A stretch of 64,000 bases of DNA from Scheffersomyces stipitis CBS 6054 (lineage: Eukaryota; Ascomycota; Pichiomycetes; Serinales; Debaryomycetaceae), in NCBI RefSeq assembly GCF_000209165.1, contig NC_009043.1, positions 62,001-126,000 on the forward strand, in the 5' to 3' direction. Shown one piece after another: positions 9,677 through 20,259 of this stretch; the first letter of the stretch is position 1; each line of letters starts with the position of its first letter. The notes under the pieces are model-generated. The model saw only the letters and a list, made by a program, of their open reading frames with translations, made no database searches and was not told the origin of the DNA. The position numbers were made by a program, and so were the translations under genes.

Positions 9677-11401
9677 ATGAAGACTTGTTACTACGAGCTC
9701 CTCGGAGTGGAGTCTACGGCGACGGATGTAGAGCTCAAAAAAGCATACAGGAAAAGAGCTCTTCAACTCCACCCGGATAAGAATCCCGATGATGTAGAAG
9801 CAGCGACCAACAGATTTGCTTTAGTCAGAGCAGCTTACGAAGTCCTTAGTGATCCTCAGGAGAGATCGTGGTACGACGCCCATAAATCTTCGATTCTACG
9901 TGACGATGACGAGTATGTAGAAGAAGAAGCAGATATGATAATTCCCAGTATTTCGACTGAAGAGCTAATGAGATACTTCAATCCTGCCTTGTATTCGCGA
10001 ATGGATGATTCCTTGGAAGGCTTCTACAGTGTGGTTTCAAGATTATTTGAGAGATTGGCAGCAGAAGAAGTAACTCATGGAAAAGCTCTGGATTCAAAGA
10101 CCTTTTCCAAGTATAAGGATGATGATACCGCGAACATTAATGTAACAGACTCTTCGTTTCTTTTGTTTCCAAGATTTGGGAATAGCAGAGCAGATTATGC
10201 CTCAGAAGTAAGACTGTTCTATAATTTGTGGAACAACTTTGCCAGTGTGAAGACATTCAACTGGAAGGATGAATATAGATACTCTATGGCTCCAGACAGA
10301 CGTACGAGAAGAATGATGGAGCGTGAGAACAAGAAAGCAAGAGATACAGCCAGAAAGGAGTATAACGAAACAGTCAAGAATTTTGTTCTGTTTATAAGGA
10401 AGAGAGACCCAAGAGTGAAAGCAGGAGTTGCCGAATTTGAGAAGATGAAGAAGAAACAAAAGCAGCAAGAATTAGAAAAGCAAGCCAAGCAGCAGCGAGT
10501 CCGCGAACTTTTGGATAATCATAATAAATTCGAAGCTCAAGAATGGCAACAGTTGTCACTTGAGGAGTTGAATGATTTGGAACATATGCTAGAGGAAGAG
10601 TATGATATCAGCTCTGATTCCTCGGACAGTGAATACGATGAGTTTGATAATCCTTTAGAAGACAACGAGATTCAGGTATACGAATGTTTTGTGTGTAATA
10701 AAGATTTCAAAAATAAGAATCAGTTTGAGGTTCACGAAAGCTCAAACAAACATAAAAAACTTCTCAAGAAATTGAAGTGGGAGATGAAAAAAGAAGGGAT
10801 AGATTTAGGGATAGACAAGCATGACCTCGATTTGGATGACTTTGAGACTGCCAGCAGCGAGTTTGATTCGGCGCAAGAGGAAATAGAGCATGAGCTAGTA
10901 CTGGAGGATCAATATGTACTACATGAAAACAGCGATTGTCTGGAAGATCGTTCTAAGAACGGGAATACTATTGAAGAATCAACTGAATATGAAGTTGATG
11001 ACGATGTCAATAGCGATATAGAGCCTGAACTCACACGACAGAAACAGACAAAAAAGAAGAATGCCAATTCGTCTAGTGGTGAGATCGTGTTAGAAGAAGT
11101 TGACGATGAACTTGCAAAGCTAGCGAAGGGTATGAAGCTTGATGATAGCGACGAGGATGATTGGTCTACCTCCAAGAGCAAAAAGAAAGACAAGAAAAAA
11201 AAGAAGACTAAGAATAGTTTACAAAGCTCTAGAGAGCTGTCTGCTCTTCCTGAGGCTGAGACTCCTCCAGTAAAAGGAACCGAAAAGTGTACCGTTTGTA
11301 ACGAAACATTCACCTCGAGAAACAAACTCTTTCAACATGTTAATAGTACAGGGCATGCTGCCTTGAAGATGAAGGGTAAGAAGGGTAAATCCCGGAAGTA
11401 A
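9677..11401 (+). CDS. JJJ1: J-domain and zinc-finger ribosome biogenesis factor Jjj1
   Basis: The 574-residue protein is an Hsp40 co-chaperone that works with Ssa Hsp70 in the cytosol and, with Rei1, releases Arx1 from pre-60S ribosomal particles after export. The J domain fills residues 2-70 with the invariant HPD in LHPDKN near residue 32. A conserved helical block around residues 175-255 ([19 protein letters not shown] region) is typical of the family. Two C2H2 zinc fingers follow: CFVCNKDF...HESSNKH (about 335-358) and CTVCNETF...HVNSTGH (about 537-560), separated by acidic and Lys-rich linkers. The frame is open from a GTG at 9671, but the ATG at 9677 starts directly at the J domain and is preferred. 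The gene ends 50 bp from convergent SQS1. Confidence 0.93.
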   Translation: MKTCYYELLGVESTATDVELKKAYRKRALQLHPDKNPDDVEAATNRFALVRAAYEVLSDPQERSWYDAHKSSILRDDDEYVEEEADMIIPSISTEELMRYFNPALYSRMDDSLEGFYSVVSRLFERLAAEEVTHGKALDSKTFSKYKDDDTANINVTDSSFLLFPRFGNSRADYASEVRLFYNLWNNFASVKTFNWKDEYRYSMAPDRRTRRMMERENKKARDTARKEYNETVKNFVLFIRKRDPRVKAGVAEFEKMKKKQKQQELEKQAKQQRVRELLDNHNKFEAQEWQQLSLEELNDLEHMLEEEYDISSDSSDSEYDEFDNPLEDNEIQVYECFVCNKDFKNKNQFEVHESSNKHKKLLKKLKWEMKKEGIDLGIDKHDLDLDDFETASSEFDSAQEEIEHELVLEDQYVLHENSDCLEDRSKNGNTIEESTEYEVDDDVNSDIEPELTRQKQTKKKNANSSSGEIVLEEVDDELAKLAKGMKLDDSDEDDWSTSKSKKKDKKKKKTKNSLQSSRELSALPEAETPPVKGTEKCTVCNETFTSRNKLFQHVNSTGHAALKMKGKKGKSRK

Positions 11402-11451
11402 TCCTATGCATTTATTTATAACTTTCTGTAATAATAATAACGGTATAAATT

Positions 11452-13704
11452 CTACTTTAAGCCTTCTTTAGACTTCTTCATTTTAGCCATAACTGGTTCA
11501 CTGATACCCTTATTACCGTGAGCACCCAAACCTTCACCTTTGACCCATCCTAACTTTTCAAGCAATTGTCTACCGATATTGTCCTTGCTAATTTCAGGAG
11601 CAGAAGCTCCAACAATATCACCTTCCTTGAAGGCTGGTCTAGTAGACTTGCCCCTTCGTTTGTCCTTTTTGCCGTCGGTTTCATCAATCTCTTCTTGAAG
11701 ACGTTTTCTGTCGCTACGATGGAAAATCGGTCTCTGTTTCGTCATATGATTAATTTGATCATATTGAGGAAGGTAGTGGAAAGTACTTCTTGATTTCGAT
11801 ACCTTCATGTACTGTTTCAAGCCATTGTTACCGCATTTCTTAGATTTCATGTTATAGCATTTAGCCATTTTGGCAACAGTCTTGTTTCCGTGAGGATCTA
11901 GGGGCGGAAACGATAAAGTGTCTCTTCCTCCATCATGCAAGAAAAGTTCAAATTCTTTTCTAAAGTCCTTGATATGTAGTGAAAATGGATACAACGTTGT
12001 CAAATCTCTCGTTATCAAAGCCTGTTCCATCTTATCCTGTTGTTTCTTGTTCTTCTTGGACTTTTGGTTCAATCTATGAGCCTGGTACTGTTCGAGCAAC
12101 GACTCTCTGATATCGTCTTCAATATCATAGCCATCTAGGTCAAGACCCTTTTTGCGACCGCTGCCCTTTGTACGGATCAGCTCTGTTGGGTTATCTAACG
12201 ATAAGAAATTCTGCAGCGACTTCGAATAGGCAATCAATGCTTCCAAATCACCATCATCCTCATCATCTTCATTACTTGATTCGAATTGTTCTTCTTCCGA
12301 ACTGTCAGATATATACACATCCGAATAGTTTGGGTGTTCTTCAACTTCATCCTCTATCAAGCCCCCAGTTATGAACTTGAGGAAACTATTGAGTCTGTGT
12401 TCCTTAACACCTTTCAGCAAAACATAGTCTACCAATTCATCCTCATCAACCCAACTGAACTGATCCATTGAACCCGTCAAATCATTATTACTGGCATAGT
12501 ATTGGTTTTGAATTCCAAATCTAACGTTCATAACTTTAATTTGCGAAACGTCAAATTCGTAATCTTCTTCTAAGAAACCATACTCAGGGTCATCCTCACT
12601 TTCGTTTACATCTTCATCTTCAGAATCATCAGTATCCTCTTCAGTATCCTCTTCTTCGGAATCATTCTCATTTGCATTTTTGAGTTCTTCGCAATCAGAC
12701 TCTGTCTCTGGTTTACCATCGTCAAGAACAACATTCAGCAAGTCCAATGGTTGCATTGGACCATCTACATTGTAATCGTATATGTCTTCCCCTTCTTCTT
12801 CTTCTTCTTCACCTTCACTAAAAACATAATCGTGATTGACATTCTCTTGGAGAATTTCACGGACCATGTCTTTCCCGAGTAGAGGCAAATCAACTACAGC
12901 TTGACCTTTGCTGTCTGTGTAGGGTCTCAACGACACCTTGCCTATAGTCAATTCATTGTCATGATCAATATTAGAAGTTTCATCTTGTATCACCTGATCT
13001 ATAAGAACACGAGGCAGTAGTTTACGGACATTGTGCTTCTTTAATACGCTGTTGTCTTGCCGGGCATCTATAGAAAGTGGCAAAGGCTCTACGTTCTTGG
13101 TCTCAGTTTCAGCTATGGTTAAGTTCTTGACCGATATCTCCTCTTCGACATCAACTACGTCTAAATCCTCGTTATTCTCAAAATCTGAGATATTTGGATG
13201 GCCAATGTTTGCATCCTCATCAACTTCCAGATAAGGTGTATCTTTTTCTTGTTCAGTTACAGAATCTGAATCTATTGTCAAATCCTCACTATCATTTTCA
13301 TCCATACTGTTATTATTCACGAGGATGCTTTCCTCCTTTCTGACTTTTTCTTCCTTGATTTTGCGCAAAGACTCGTTTGGATCATAAACGTGGGCTGCCT
13401 TGACGAACTTGATTGGATTGTTGCGAAGAGCTCGGGACATGGTTTCACTTATGTGTTGCTGGGTATAGCCGACTTCATCTCTCAAACGACCCGGGCGACG
13501 CGACATCGACGACAACAGGTCCTTGGGAATGTAGACATTCCCTTCCAAGTCCATAAGCTCCGGTACATCTATACTGGTAGGTAAAGCTGGACGATGATTG
13601 TTGGATGTACCTTTGCTTTTCTTCTTGTTAGAAAATATTCGGCCCGAGGGAACGGACCCTCCTCGTCCTCCTCTTCGCCTGGCCCCTTTATTTCTATGTC
13701 CCAT
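11452..13704 (-). CDS. SQS1: G-patch protein Sqs1/Pfa1, cofactor of helicase Prp43
   Basis: The 750-residue protein begins with an Arg/Gly-rich basic segment (GHRNKGARRRGGRGG), continues with long acidic Glu/Asp stretches, has an R3H-like region around residues 575-650 (TTLYPFSLHIKDFRKEFELF onwards), and ends with a G-patch (residues ~705-750: IGRQLLEKLGWVKGEGLG). Sqs1/Pfa1 stimulates the DEAH helicase Prp43 in 20S pre-rRNA maturation and in spliceosome disassembly, in nucleus and cytoplasm. Length is close to that of the S. cerevisiae protein. The gene is convergent with JJJ1 and divergent from ATG4 (511 bp between start codons). Two neighbouring genes thus both act in late ribosome maturation, but they are not co-transcribed. 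Confidence 0.9.
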   Translation of the reverse strand: MGHRNKGARRRGGRGGSVPSGRIFSNKKKSKGTSNNHRPALPTSIDVPELMDLEGNVYIPKDLLSSMSRRPGRLRDEVGYTQQHISETMSRALRNNPIKFVKAAHVYDPNESLRKIKEEKVRKEESILVNNNSMDENDSEDLTIDSDSVTEQEKDTPYLEVDEDANIGHPNISDFENNEDLDVVDVEEEISVKNLTIAETETKNVEPLPLSIDARQDNSVLKKHNVRKLLPRVLIDQVIQDETSNIDHDNELTIGKVSLRPYTDSKGQAVVDLPLLGKDMVREILQENVNHDYVFSEGEEEEEEGEDIYDYNVDGPMQPLDLLNVVLDDGKPETESDCEELKNANENDSEEEDTEEDTDDSEDEDVNESEDDPEYGFLEEDYEFDVSQIKVMNVRFGIQNQYYASNNDLTGSMDQFSWVDEDELVDYVLLKGVKEHRLNSFLKFITGGLIEDEVEEHPNYSDVYISDSSEEEQFESSNEDDEDDGDLEALIAYSKSLQNFLSLDNPTELIRTKGSGRKKGLDLDGYDIEDDIRESLLEQYQAHRLNQKSKKNKKQQDKMEQALITRDLTTLYPFSLHIKDFRKEFELFLHDGGRDTLSFPPLDPHGNKTVAKMAKCYNMKSKKCGNNGLKQYMKVSKSRSTFHYLPQYDQINHMTKQRPIFHRSDRKRLQEEIDETDGKKDKRRGKSTRPAFKEGDIVGASAPEISKDNIGRQLLEKLGWVKGEGLGAHGNKGISEPVMAKMKKSKEGLK

Positions 13705-14215
13705 GATGTAGAAGTATAGTAATCAAGCAGGCTAGAAAAAACCACTGAAATAGAAGAAAGAAGAGAGTTCAGCCCAAGCAATATAATCTATGGCAGAGAT
13801 ATTACCTGTATATAGCTATAGTCCATATTGATCCTGATGACTGCGAAAAAAACATTAATAACCAAAATTTAATCAGCGAGTGTCTCAGGAACATTTAGAA
13901 GAGCCCATGGTGTGTAAAATACATATAGAAAGGTATATTCAAGCCAAAGTAATTATTCTGAACTCGGCAGGGTTGTCTGGATACAAAAATTATAGACATT
14001 GGCCTAAAACAACCCCCTCTTTTCTACTCAAATACTCCTTCTGGGCCAAGAACTGCTAGCTAATTTTGTCGCAATGTCGCGTTTAGCGCTCACGCTCACT
14101 TTCATAATTGATACGACATCCACACTCTGTTTACGTCTATTCTATTCTTATCAGATGGTAATTATACACATGTACATTTGCCACTAGACAAACACGTTTA
14201 TGCTACATAAATAGT
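13705..14215. promoter_or_regulatory. Divergent promoter region SQS1/ATG4
   Basis: The 511 bp between the two start codons must hold both promoters. Apart from AT-rich stretches and TATA-like sequence near 13800 no specific site was identified. Confidence 0.4.
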
Positions 14216-15760
14216 ATGGCTCGTGAGGACGCGTCTGTTCCAAGATCGCACGATTCGGCTGATGCCAGCCCCAATTCCACAGCAAAAGAGATACCTGTGC
14301 CGCAACCCCCTCTATTGAACTTGAACTTGAATTTGAACATGAATAGCGGCTTCAATCTATCCAACTGGTGGCACCAGATCACACTGATTGAAGCTGACAG
14401 TAGTGACGACCGCAACAACAATAATAGTAACAATGGCATCAACGCTGCAGAGTCCGATTCAGCCCAGTCTCAACCTATTGTAGTCTTGGGCCATTCATAC
14501 CAAACGACCGAAGAAGCTCACGAGGATATCATCAAGAAGTTGTGTCTCACATATCGATATGGCTTCGAGCGGATACCCCGGGCTGTTAATGGTCCCAGTC
14601 CGTTGTCGTTTATGCAATCGGTGATCTTCAGTAAGAGTCTTCTCTATAATCTCCAGAACTTCAACAACTTCATCGAAAAGGAAAACTTCACTACAGATGT
14701 AGGATGGGGGTGTATGATACGCACTTCACAAAGTTTGCTCGCCAATACCTTCGTGCGTTTGCTAGACAAACAAAGCGACATTATCGCTCTCTTCAACGAT
14801 ACCTACTTAGCACCGTTTTCATTGCACAACTTCATTCGTGTCGCCTCGTCACTGCCATTGAAGGTCAAGCCTGGCGAATGGTTTGGTCCCAATGCTGCAT
14901 CTCTCTCGATAAAACGTCTCTGCGATGGCTATTATGATAATTCGACGTCAGAGACGATCTTACCACGAATCAATGTGCTTATCAGCGAAAGCACTGATTT
15001 GTACGATAGTCAGATTGCCCAGTTGCTTGAGCCAAGCACCGAGACCAAGGGCTTGTTGGTACTCTTGCCCGTCAGATTGGGTATCGACAGCATTAATTCT
15101 TATTATTTTTCAAGTTTGCTCCATCTTCTTTCGCTTGAGCAATCTGTAGGAATCGCCGGAGGCAAGCCGTCCTCGAGTTTCTACTTCTTTGGCTATCAGG
15201 ACAATAGTCTCATCTACATGGATCCACATTCAGCTCAGATATTCAGCAGTGACATTGATATGAGCACCTACTACGCCACACGATACCAGAGGGTTGACAT
15301 TGGCAAGTTGGATCCGTCTATGTTGATTGGAGTGTTCATTCGTGACTTGACACTGTACGAAAATTTCAAAAAGAGCTGCCTTGATGCCGCGAACAAAATT
15401 GTCCACTTCCATGCGACGGAGCGTCTGACGGTACCTGAGTCCAGACGAAAGAACTCCGAGTTCGTCAACATCAACAGAAGCGATTTGAAGGACGAAGACT
15501 ATATCAATATCGACAGAGTCAACCGCTTGGACAGCACTGACGACTTCATTGACTTAGGCGATGACTATGTAGAAACCAACACGAACTTGGAAGAAGCTAC
15601 TCCGCTGGCGGAAGATACAGTTCCTGTTTCTACATTAAGTGCCAGCGAGCTGGAGATAACAACATCTTCATACGAAACACCTACTTCAAAGGATGACAAC
15701 AGTTCCAGAGCAAGCTTGGACGTGGTAGTGCTCGACACGACAGGTGAACAACAGGAATAG
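14216..15760 (+). CDS. ATG4: Autophagy cysteine protease Atg4
   Basis: The 514-residue enzyme cleaves the C-terminus of Atg8 to expose its glycine and later removes phosphatidylethanolamine from Atg8-PE, in the cytosol. The family C54 active site is complete: Cys166 in DVGWGCMIRTSQS, Asp336 and His338 in YMDPHSAQ, with the preceding FFGYQDNSLIY block. The N-terminal ~60 residues contain a Leu/Asn-alternating stretch, and an Asn-rich insert follows. The C-terminal ~95 residues are an acidic Ser/Thr/Glu tail of unknown use; it makes the protein slightly longer than S. cerevisiae Atg4 (494 aa). The ATG at 14216 is the first in frame. Confidence 0.95.
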   Translation: MAREDASVPRSHDSADASPNSTAKEIPVPQPPLLNLNLNLNMNSGFNLSNWWHQITLIEADSSDDRNNNNSNNGINAAESDSAQSQPIVVLGHSYQTTEEAHEDIIKKLCLTYRYGFERIPRAVNGPSPLSFMQSVIFSKSLLYNLQNFNNFIEKENFTTDVGWGCMIRTSQSLLANTFVRLLDKQSDIIALFNDTYLAPFSLHNFIRVASSLPLKVKPGEWFGPNAASLSIKRLCDGYYDNSTSETILPRINVLISESTDLYDSQIAQLLEPSTETKGLLVLLPVRLGIDSINSYYFSSLLHLLSLEQSVGIAGGKPSSSFYFFGYQDNSLIYMDPHSAQIFSSDIDMSTYYATRYQRVDIGKLDPSMLIGVFIRDLTLYENFKKSCLDAANKIVHFHATERLTVPESRRKNSEFVNINRSDLKDEDYINIDRVNRLDSTDDFIDLGDDYVETNTNLEEATPLAEDTVPVSTLSASELEITTSSYETPTSKDDNSSRASLDVVVLDTTGEQQE

Positions 15761-16219
15761 GAAGAAAATAATAGATTAATACTTGTGGGACAAGCTAGAG
15801 GATTAGAATATATGAATGGAAATTACCAATGTATACAAAGAGAATGTAGAAATAGTATTTGCAATTGACATTGTAGATATATAGAATGAAATGCTATAGT
15901 ATAGAAGATGATCAATTAAACTATATATTGTGAAAAAGAAGGATCTTTTTGCAATCATTCTATAGGTAGTGCGAGAACACAATATGAAGTCTCACTTCAT
16001 CTGTTACATTTGTTAGCATTAGTCTTCAGATAGTTGACACTGTTCTTTCCATCCTAAGCATTAATAATCATCGTTGTATCTATAGACTCTGTTGGCTGTG
16101 TATTTGTCATACACGTAGTCTTCATTGTATACTTTTTTTTCATATTACCATCTTATCTTTATAATAGTCATAGAATACCATTTGAACTTCTCATTTCTAA
16201 ACTCATCTAAATCTGTAAC
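15761..16219. other. Spacer ATG4-SSU72
   Basis: About 460 bp of AT-rich sequence containing the ATG4 3' end and the SSU72 promoter. A poly-T stretch at 16132-16140 may serve as nucleosome-excluding promoter element. No other feature was seen. Confidence 0.4.
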
Positions 16220-16873
16220 ATGGTAACAGATAGTTTGAAGATATGCACTGTCTGTGCTTCCAACAACAATAGATCCATGGAGGCTCATAAACAGCTAAAG
16301 GATGCTGGGTATGACGTGAAGTCGTTTGGCACTGGTTCTGCTGTGAGATTACCCGGTCCCTCTATAGATAAACCCAATGTGTACGAGTTTGGAACTCCTT
16401 ACGAAGACATATACAACGATTTAATTTCGCAGAACTGTCGTAAGATGTATGAAGCCAATGGTTTGATACACATGTTGGATAGAAACCGCCACGTGAAGCC
16501 TGCTCCTGAGAAATGGCACAGCAACTCATATGCTGGCAAGTTTGACTTGGTGATAACTTGTGAAGAAAGATGTTTCGACAGCGTCATGGATGATCTTATG
16601 TTCCGTATGTACAGCAGAAATGACGAATCCGATGTAAAGCAGATTGTCCATGTTATCAATGTGGACATTAAGGATGATAACGAAAACGCATTACTTGGAG
16701 GAAAAGGAATACTAAAGCTTGTGACCATGATCCACGAGTTTAGACAAAAAAAGAAGGATGCCGTTGAGGACGAGTCGGATGTGATTCTAGAGGATCAAAT
16801 GATGTCCATCTTAACGGAATGGCAGAAAGAAAACACCCATTTACCCACTTTGTACGGAATTAGTTACTACTAA
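16220..16873 (+). CDS. SSU72: RNA polymerase II CTD phosphatase Ssu72
   Basis: The 217-residue protein is the Ser5/Ser7-P phosphatase of the Pol II C-terminal domain and a subunit of the cleavage and polyadenylation factor, needed for 3' end formation and snoRNA termination in the nucleus. The CX5RS phosphatase loop is visible at residues 12-19 (CASNNNRS), preceded by the expected beta strand LKICTV. The NRSMEAHKQL helix and the YGISYY C-terminus are typical, and the length fits the family (about 200 aa). Confidence 0.96.
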   Translation: MVTDSLKICTVCASNNNRSMEAHKQLKDAGYDVKSFGTGSAVRLPGPSIDKPNVYEFGTPYEDIYNDLISQNCRKMYEANGLIHMLDRNRHVKPAPEKWHSNSYAGKFDLVITCEERCFDSVMDDLMFRMYSRNDESDVKQIVHVINVDIKDDNENALLGGKGILKLVTMIHEFRQKKKDAVEDESDVILEDQMMSILTEWQKENTHLPTLYGISYY

Positions 16874-17150
16874 TCGTATATGAGGGTATAGACATAATGA
16901 TCTTAAAGTTAGCATAAATGAATAGTTTAGTAAATATATTATATTTGAATACATTAAATAAATAAAAAGTAATGATGTGCCACTGTTCTTGCTATTTGAC
17001 TGCAATTTTCATTTCTTCATTCCCTTCATTACTCTTACCTTGATTGTACATCTATAATTTTTCAGCGCGCAGTGATTTTTCATGTCTAAAAATTTATCTC
17101 TTCTTGGTAGAAGAGAATAGCATCCCTCGAAATCGTACATTTACAGCTGG

Positions 17151-19505
17151 ATGCCTCCCAAACCGAGTATCAATGCCAAGAAGGCAAAGCTCTATAACAG
17201 TCGGACGATCCGTACCGAGCTCTCGGATCCTAGCTTCACAGATAAGGAAAAGCTCAGCATTCCTGACTTTCTCAAAACACGAGAATTTGAGATCAGATCG
17301 TTTGAGCAGTCCCAGTTAAATACCAAGTACGCCTCGTCATCGCGTGTGTTCCAGAGTTTACCGAGAACACTAAGGAGAAGGACGGCGTCTCATAATGTCA
17401 AGAGAATACCCAAACGACTTCGATCGCGAGCCATTCGCGAAATGCAAAACTCTGTCAATGGCCAGCCTGAAAAACGCAAGCACCAAAGAGGGAGACAATT
17501 GTACCGTCTCCAGGTCATGAAAAAGCTCTTGAAACTTGGATCCAGATTGAAGTTGATGAGAGGTGTTCCCAACGAACAAGTGTTGAAGGACCAGACAATA
17601 CGGAACCGAATTAAGGAATTGAATACCCAGATTAAATCGTTAGAGAAAGATCGTTCAAGTCCGGAGATCAACAATGATTTGGGCTCATATGATAATACAG
17701 GCGTAGACGAGTTTGCTCCAAGACCCAAAGGTAATTTAAAGTACCATAAACGTCAAAAGAATTTTGTCTGGCTTCCAACTCATGTATGGCATGCTAAACG
17801 TTTCCACATGACTAAACAGTACGGTTACCAGATTCCTTTGGCACCAACCCAAAAATGCTTTAAAGCCATGAACAGACATAACAAGCACGATGCAGTTATT
17901 TTTGATACCTCTTTTCATGATAAACTTATAATAGAAATTGCAGACAATGCCGACTTCATCCAGTTCTTGCTAGAAATAACAAAGTACAAGAAGAAATTGC
18001 CAACTGAGATTGTAGACGGAACCAAAAGCTATAGCGATTGGATTTTCTTAGAAAACGAGAAGGTTGCTAAAGTGTTAATCTACGCAAATATTAGTCTCAA
18101 AAAGATCTTAGTGTCGGTTTTACCATCTCTTTTCATGGATATTTATTTCAAGATCAAGGCCAAGCTTGCCAACTATAAGTCAAATACCACCATCAACGAT
18201 TGCAGATATTCCTTAGGAAGTATTGATATCTGTGGCCCACAGGCTTTACCGGCCATCAGTAAGATTCTTCATTTGTACAAGCTCGAAAATTCGGATATCC
18301 AAAGAACGTGGAGGACTTTGGCCCATAACACAGATTCTGGTTTGGTACCTATTGGAACTACATTGAGTTTTTCTGTCAAGGATCCTAGATTTTGGAAGAG
18401 ACCATCGAGACTTCCCCCGTCAGCATCTGATATCTCTTTGAATGAATTGGTAATAGCGTTGAATAATGAAACTAGCTCAAATATAGACTCGGATTCCATT
18501 GCAAATCTTCTATCTTCTCGAAGCAGAAATGAATCCTATGACGGGCAAATGTCAATTAAATCCATCAGCAAGGAATTCAATAAATTGTCTCCATTAGACA
18601 AATCTGTGAGCTATGAATTAATTAACAGATCAAGAATTCCATTATTGATCACAAAATTGGCAGAAGGAAGTTGGTCACTCATTCTTCCGTGGTATTGGGT
18701 ATTACCTATTTGGATTCTGGCTACGAAGGTTCGTCAGATCAAGGTTGGAGGCTTGAAACAAAGACATCAATTCAACTTCGAGAATGAAATTCCAACCTTC
18801 CCATACGATTTTCCATTTTTGCGTGATGGTTGGCTTCACAATAACGCCGTTGGTACCTTGACGGAAGCGAAGTTTGCCAAACTTAAGCAAAGCCACGTCG
18901 ACATTTCAAGACCAGATTTCCAAAATCTGTCCATAATAAGCCCATTCAAATGTGATTGGACCGCTATTCGTAATATCATATTCCTTAAGAAATTAAGTGG
19001 AAAAACTGATCTAGAGCTTGCCCAGCTTGACCCGGGTTTTGCTACCCATGTGGGTAACTTCTCTACCAGAGAGTTGAAGAGCTTACATGACATTGAACAA
19101 TCCAGCAAATCTATCAGCAAAATCTATACCGAAGAAAAAGCTCCTGAAATTCTGATAGTGATATATTGCAAGAACAATGAGTTCCACAAACAATTTGTCG
19201 ATGGAGCCTATGAGATAAAGTCTCTTGTTGATGTAAAAATGAAACAATTGCCAGTGATTCAAATAGCTATTCGATTGCAAAATAAAGGTTCGATTAGTGA
19301 TGGAGCCAGAATATTCTTGTCTGACAGTTTCAACACCAATCCAGAAGGTTTTGTCACGAGTGGTGCTTATAATCTCAACGAGGGTCAACCTACTGCTATT
19401 GGCTTGATTCGTGCTGATGTGAAAAAGCTCTCTAATCCAACTATATACATCAGAAACATCGGCAAGACAACTTTCTACCCAGCTAAATTTGTGGAAATTA
19501 AGTAG
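17151..19505 (+). CDS. POP1: RNase P/RNase MRP subunit Pop1
   Basis: The 784-residue protein is the largest protein subunit of RNase P (tRNA 5' processing) and RNase MRP (rRNA processing) and organises the RNA core. The N-terminal Pop1 motif RRRTASHNVKRIPKRLR is near residue 75, followed by a conserved KNFVWLPTHVWHAKRFHM block around 200-222. The POPLD region with LPWYWVLPIW lies near 510-525, and a C-terminal domain ends at the stop. Codon 523 is CTG directly after PIWI; related proteins favour a small or polar residue there, in line with Ser decoding. The protein is somewhat shorter than S. cerevisiae Pop1 (875 aa). The first ATG (17151) is used. Confidence 0.94.
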   Translation: MPPKPSINAKKAKLYNSRTIRTELSDPSFTDKEKLSIPDFLKTREFEIRSFEQSQLNTKYASSSRVFQSLPRTLRRRTASHNVKRIPKRLRSRAIREMQNSVNGQPEKRKHQRGRQLYRLQVMKKLLKLGSRLKLMRGVPNEQVLKDQTIRNRIKELNTQIKSLEKDRSSPEINNDLGSYDNTGVDEFAPRPKGNLKYHKRQKNFVWLPTHVWHAKRFHMTKQYGYQIPLAPTQKCFKAMNRHNKHDAVIFDTSFHDKLIIEIADNADFIQFLLEITKYKKKLPTEIVDGTKSYSDWIFLENEKVAKVLIYANISLKKILVSVLPSLFMDIYFKIKAKLANYKSNTTINDCRYSLGSIDICGPQALPAISKILHLYKLENSDIQRTWRTLAHNTDSGLVPIGTTLSFSVKDPRFWKRPSRLPPSASDISLNELVIALNNETSSNIDSDSIANLLSSRSRNESYDGQMSIKSISKEFNKLSPLDKSVSYELINRSRIPLLITKLAEGSWSLILPWYWVLPIWILATKVRQIKVGGLKQRHQFNFENEIPTFPYDFPFLRDGWLHNNAVGTLTEAKFAKLKQSHVDISRPDFQNLSIISPFKCDWTAIRNIIFLKKLSGKTDLELAQLDPGFATHVGNFSTRELKSLHDIEQSSKSISKIYTEEKAPEILIVIYCKNNEFHKQFVDGAYEIKSLVDVKMKQLPVIQIAIRLQNKGSISDGARIFLSDSFNTNPEGFVTSGAYNLNEGQPTAIGLIRADVKKLSNPTIYIRNIGKTTFYPAKFVEIK

Positions 19506-19640
19506 ACGTTTAAACATTAAAGTGCAAGGAATTTCAGATAGCCATTTGGCACTAATTGTAACTATACTAATAGTAATATTGTATCGTATAAGCATTCTAT
19601 ATTATACTGTCTTGGAGTAGGCTGCGAAAACCTATAAATC

Positions 19641-19669
19641 CGGGTAACGGCTTGCAACACCGTTACCCG
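19641..19669. promoter_or_regulatory. Inverted pair of Reb1-like sites
   Basis: CGGGTAACGG (19641-19650) and CCGTTACCCG (19660-19669) form perfect 10-bp arms around a 9-bp spacer. Each arm contains CGGGTAA, the core consensus of the general regulatory factor Reb1. Reb1 sites mark promoters and also act as roadblock terminators, so this pair could insulate POP1 read-through, open a promoter, or both. A TATA box follows 14 bp downstream. Confidence 0.5.
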
Positions 19670-19682
19670 CATTTCAACTCAC

Positions 19683-19689
19683 TATAAAA
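19683..19689 (+). promoter_or_regulatory. TATA box (TATAAAA)
   Basis: TATAAAAG lies just downstream of the Reb1-like pair and about 43 bp before ATG 19727. The arrangement of factor site, TATA box and ATG is that of a compact yeast promoter reading rightwards, although no convincing protein follows. Confidence 0.4.
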
Positions 19690-20259
19690 GTTTGTCGAGA
19701 ACCTTCAGAAATTTTCAATTTCTTGTATGAACTTTTATTCTTCATACTTACCAAGAGATGTTGCGGGAGATCAAGTAGTTCCGCAATCATAGACTTTCAG
19801 AGGCATTGCACAGCGCCATGAAGGAGTATGCCAACTTTCCGTATGTTTACAATGTGTTTTCGGATGCATTCGTAGATAGGGAAGTGTGGATCTTTCAATT
19901 TTTGATTTCTCCCTACCTTTCCTTAATACATTTTGTATTCTTGGATGGTTTCACAGACACGTATGACTTTGTTCAACTTGTGTGTGAGAAAATGTCTTTA
20001 ATATTTTATTTGTGGCTAAGTCAGGCGATTTTCCACGAATAAAATAGAGAATGACAATAATAATAGCTAGATTGAATACGATAGCTACAATAGCGATGAT
20101 TAAGAAGTCGAAAAGAAGATGTTGTAGATTTAGACTAGCGAAATATACTAAATTTACTTCAAGATCAAATATATGTCAAATATATTAATATGCGTTTATT
20201 ACAAGCTGTGAAGCTTCTATGGAGAATCTATAGCATAGTTTTTTTTAATTCTCACAACC

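Larger units (their letters stand above)
19506..20259. other. Spacer POP1-GTR2 with Reb1-like pair and TATA box
   Basis: 754 bp between the 3' ends of POP1 (+) and GTR2 (-). It carries a perfect inverted repeat made of two Reb1-like sites and a TATA box (both listed). Downstream are a 21-codon ORF from ATG 19727 and a longer frame (first ATG 19818) ending at 20042. Neither resembles a known protein. A short unannotated gene or non-coding transcript is possible. Confidence 0.45.

Noticed and set aside
19951..20168. Minus-strand frame with a membrane-span-like segment (FLIIAIVAIVFNLAIIIVIL)
   Set aside because: No ATG and no splice acceptor with branch site in front of it; T-rich sequence codes for Phe/Ile/Leu/Val by chance.
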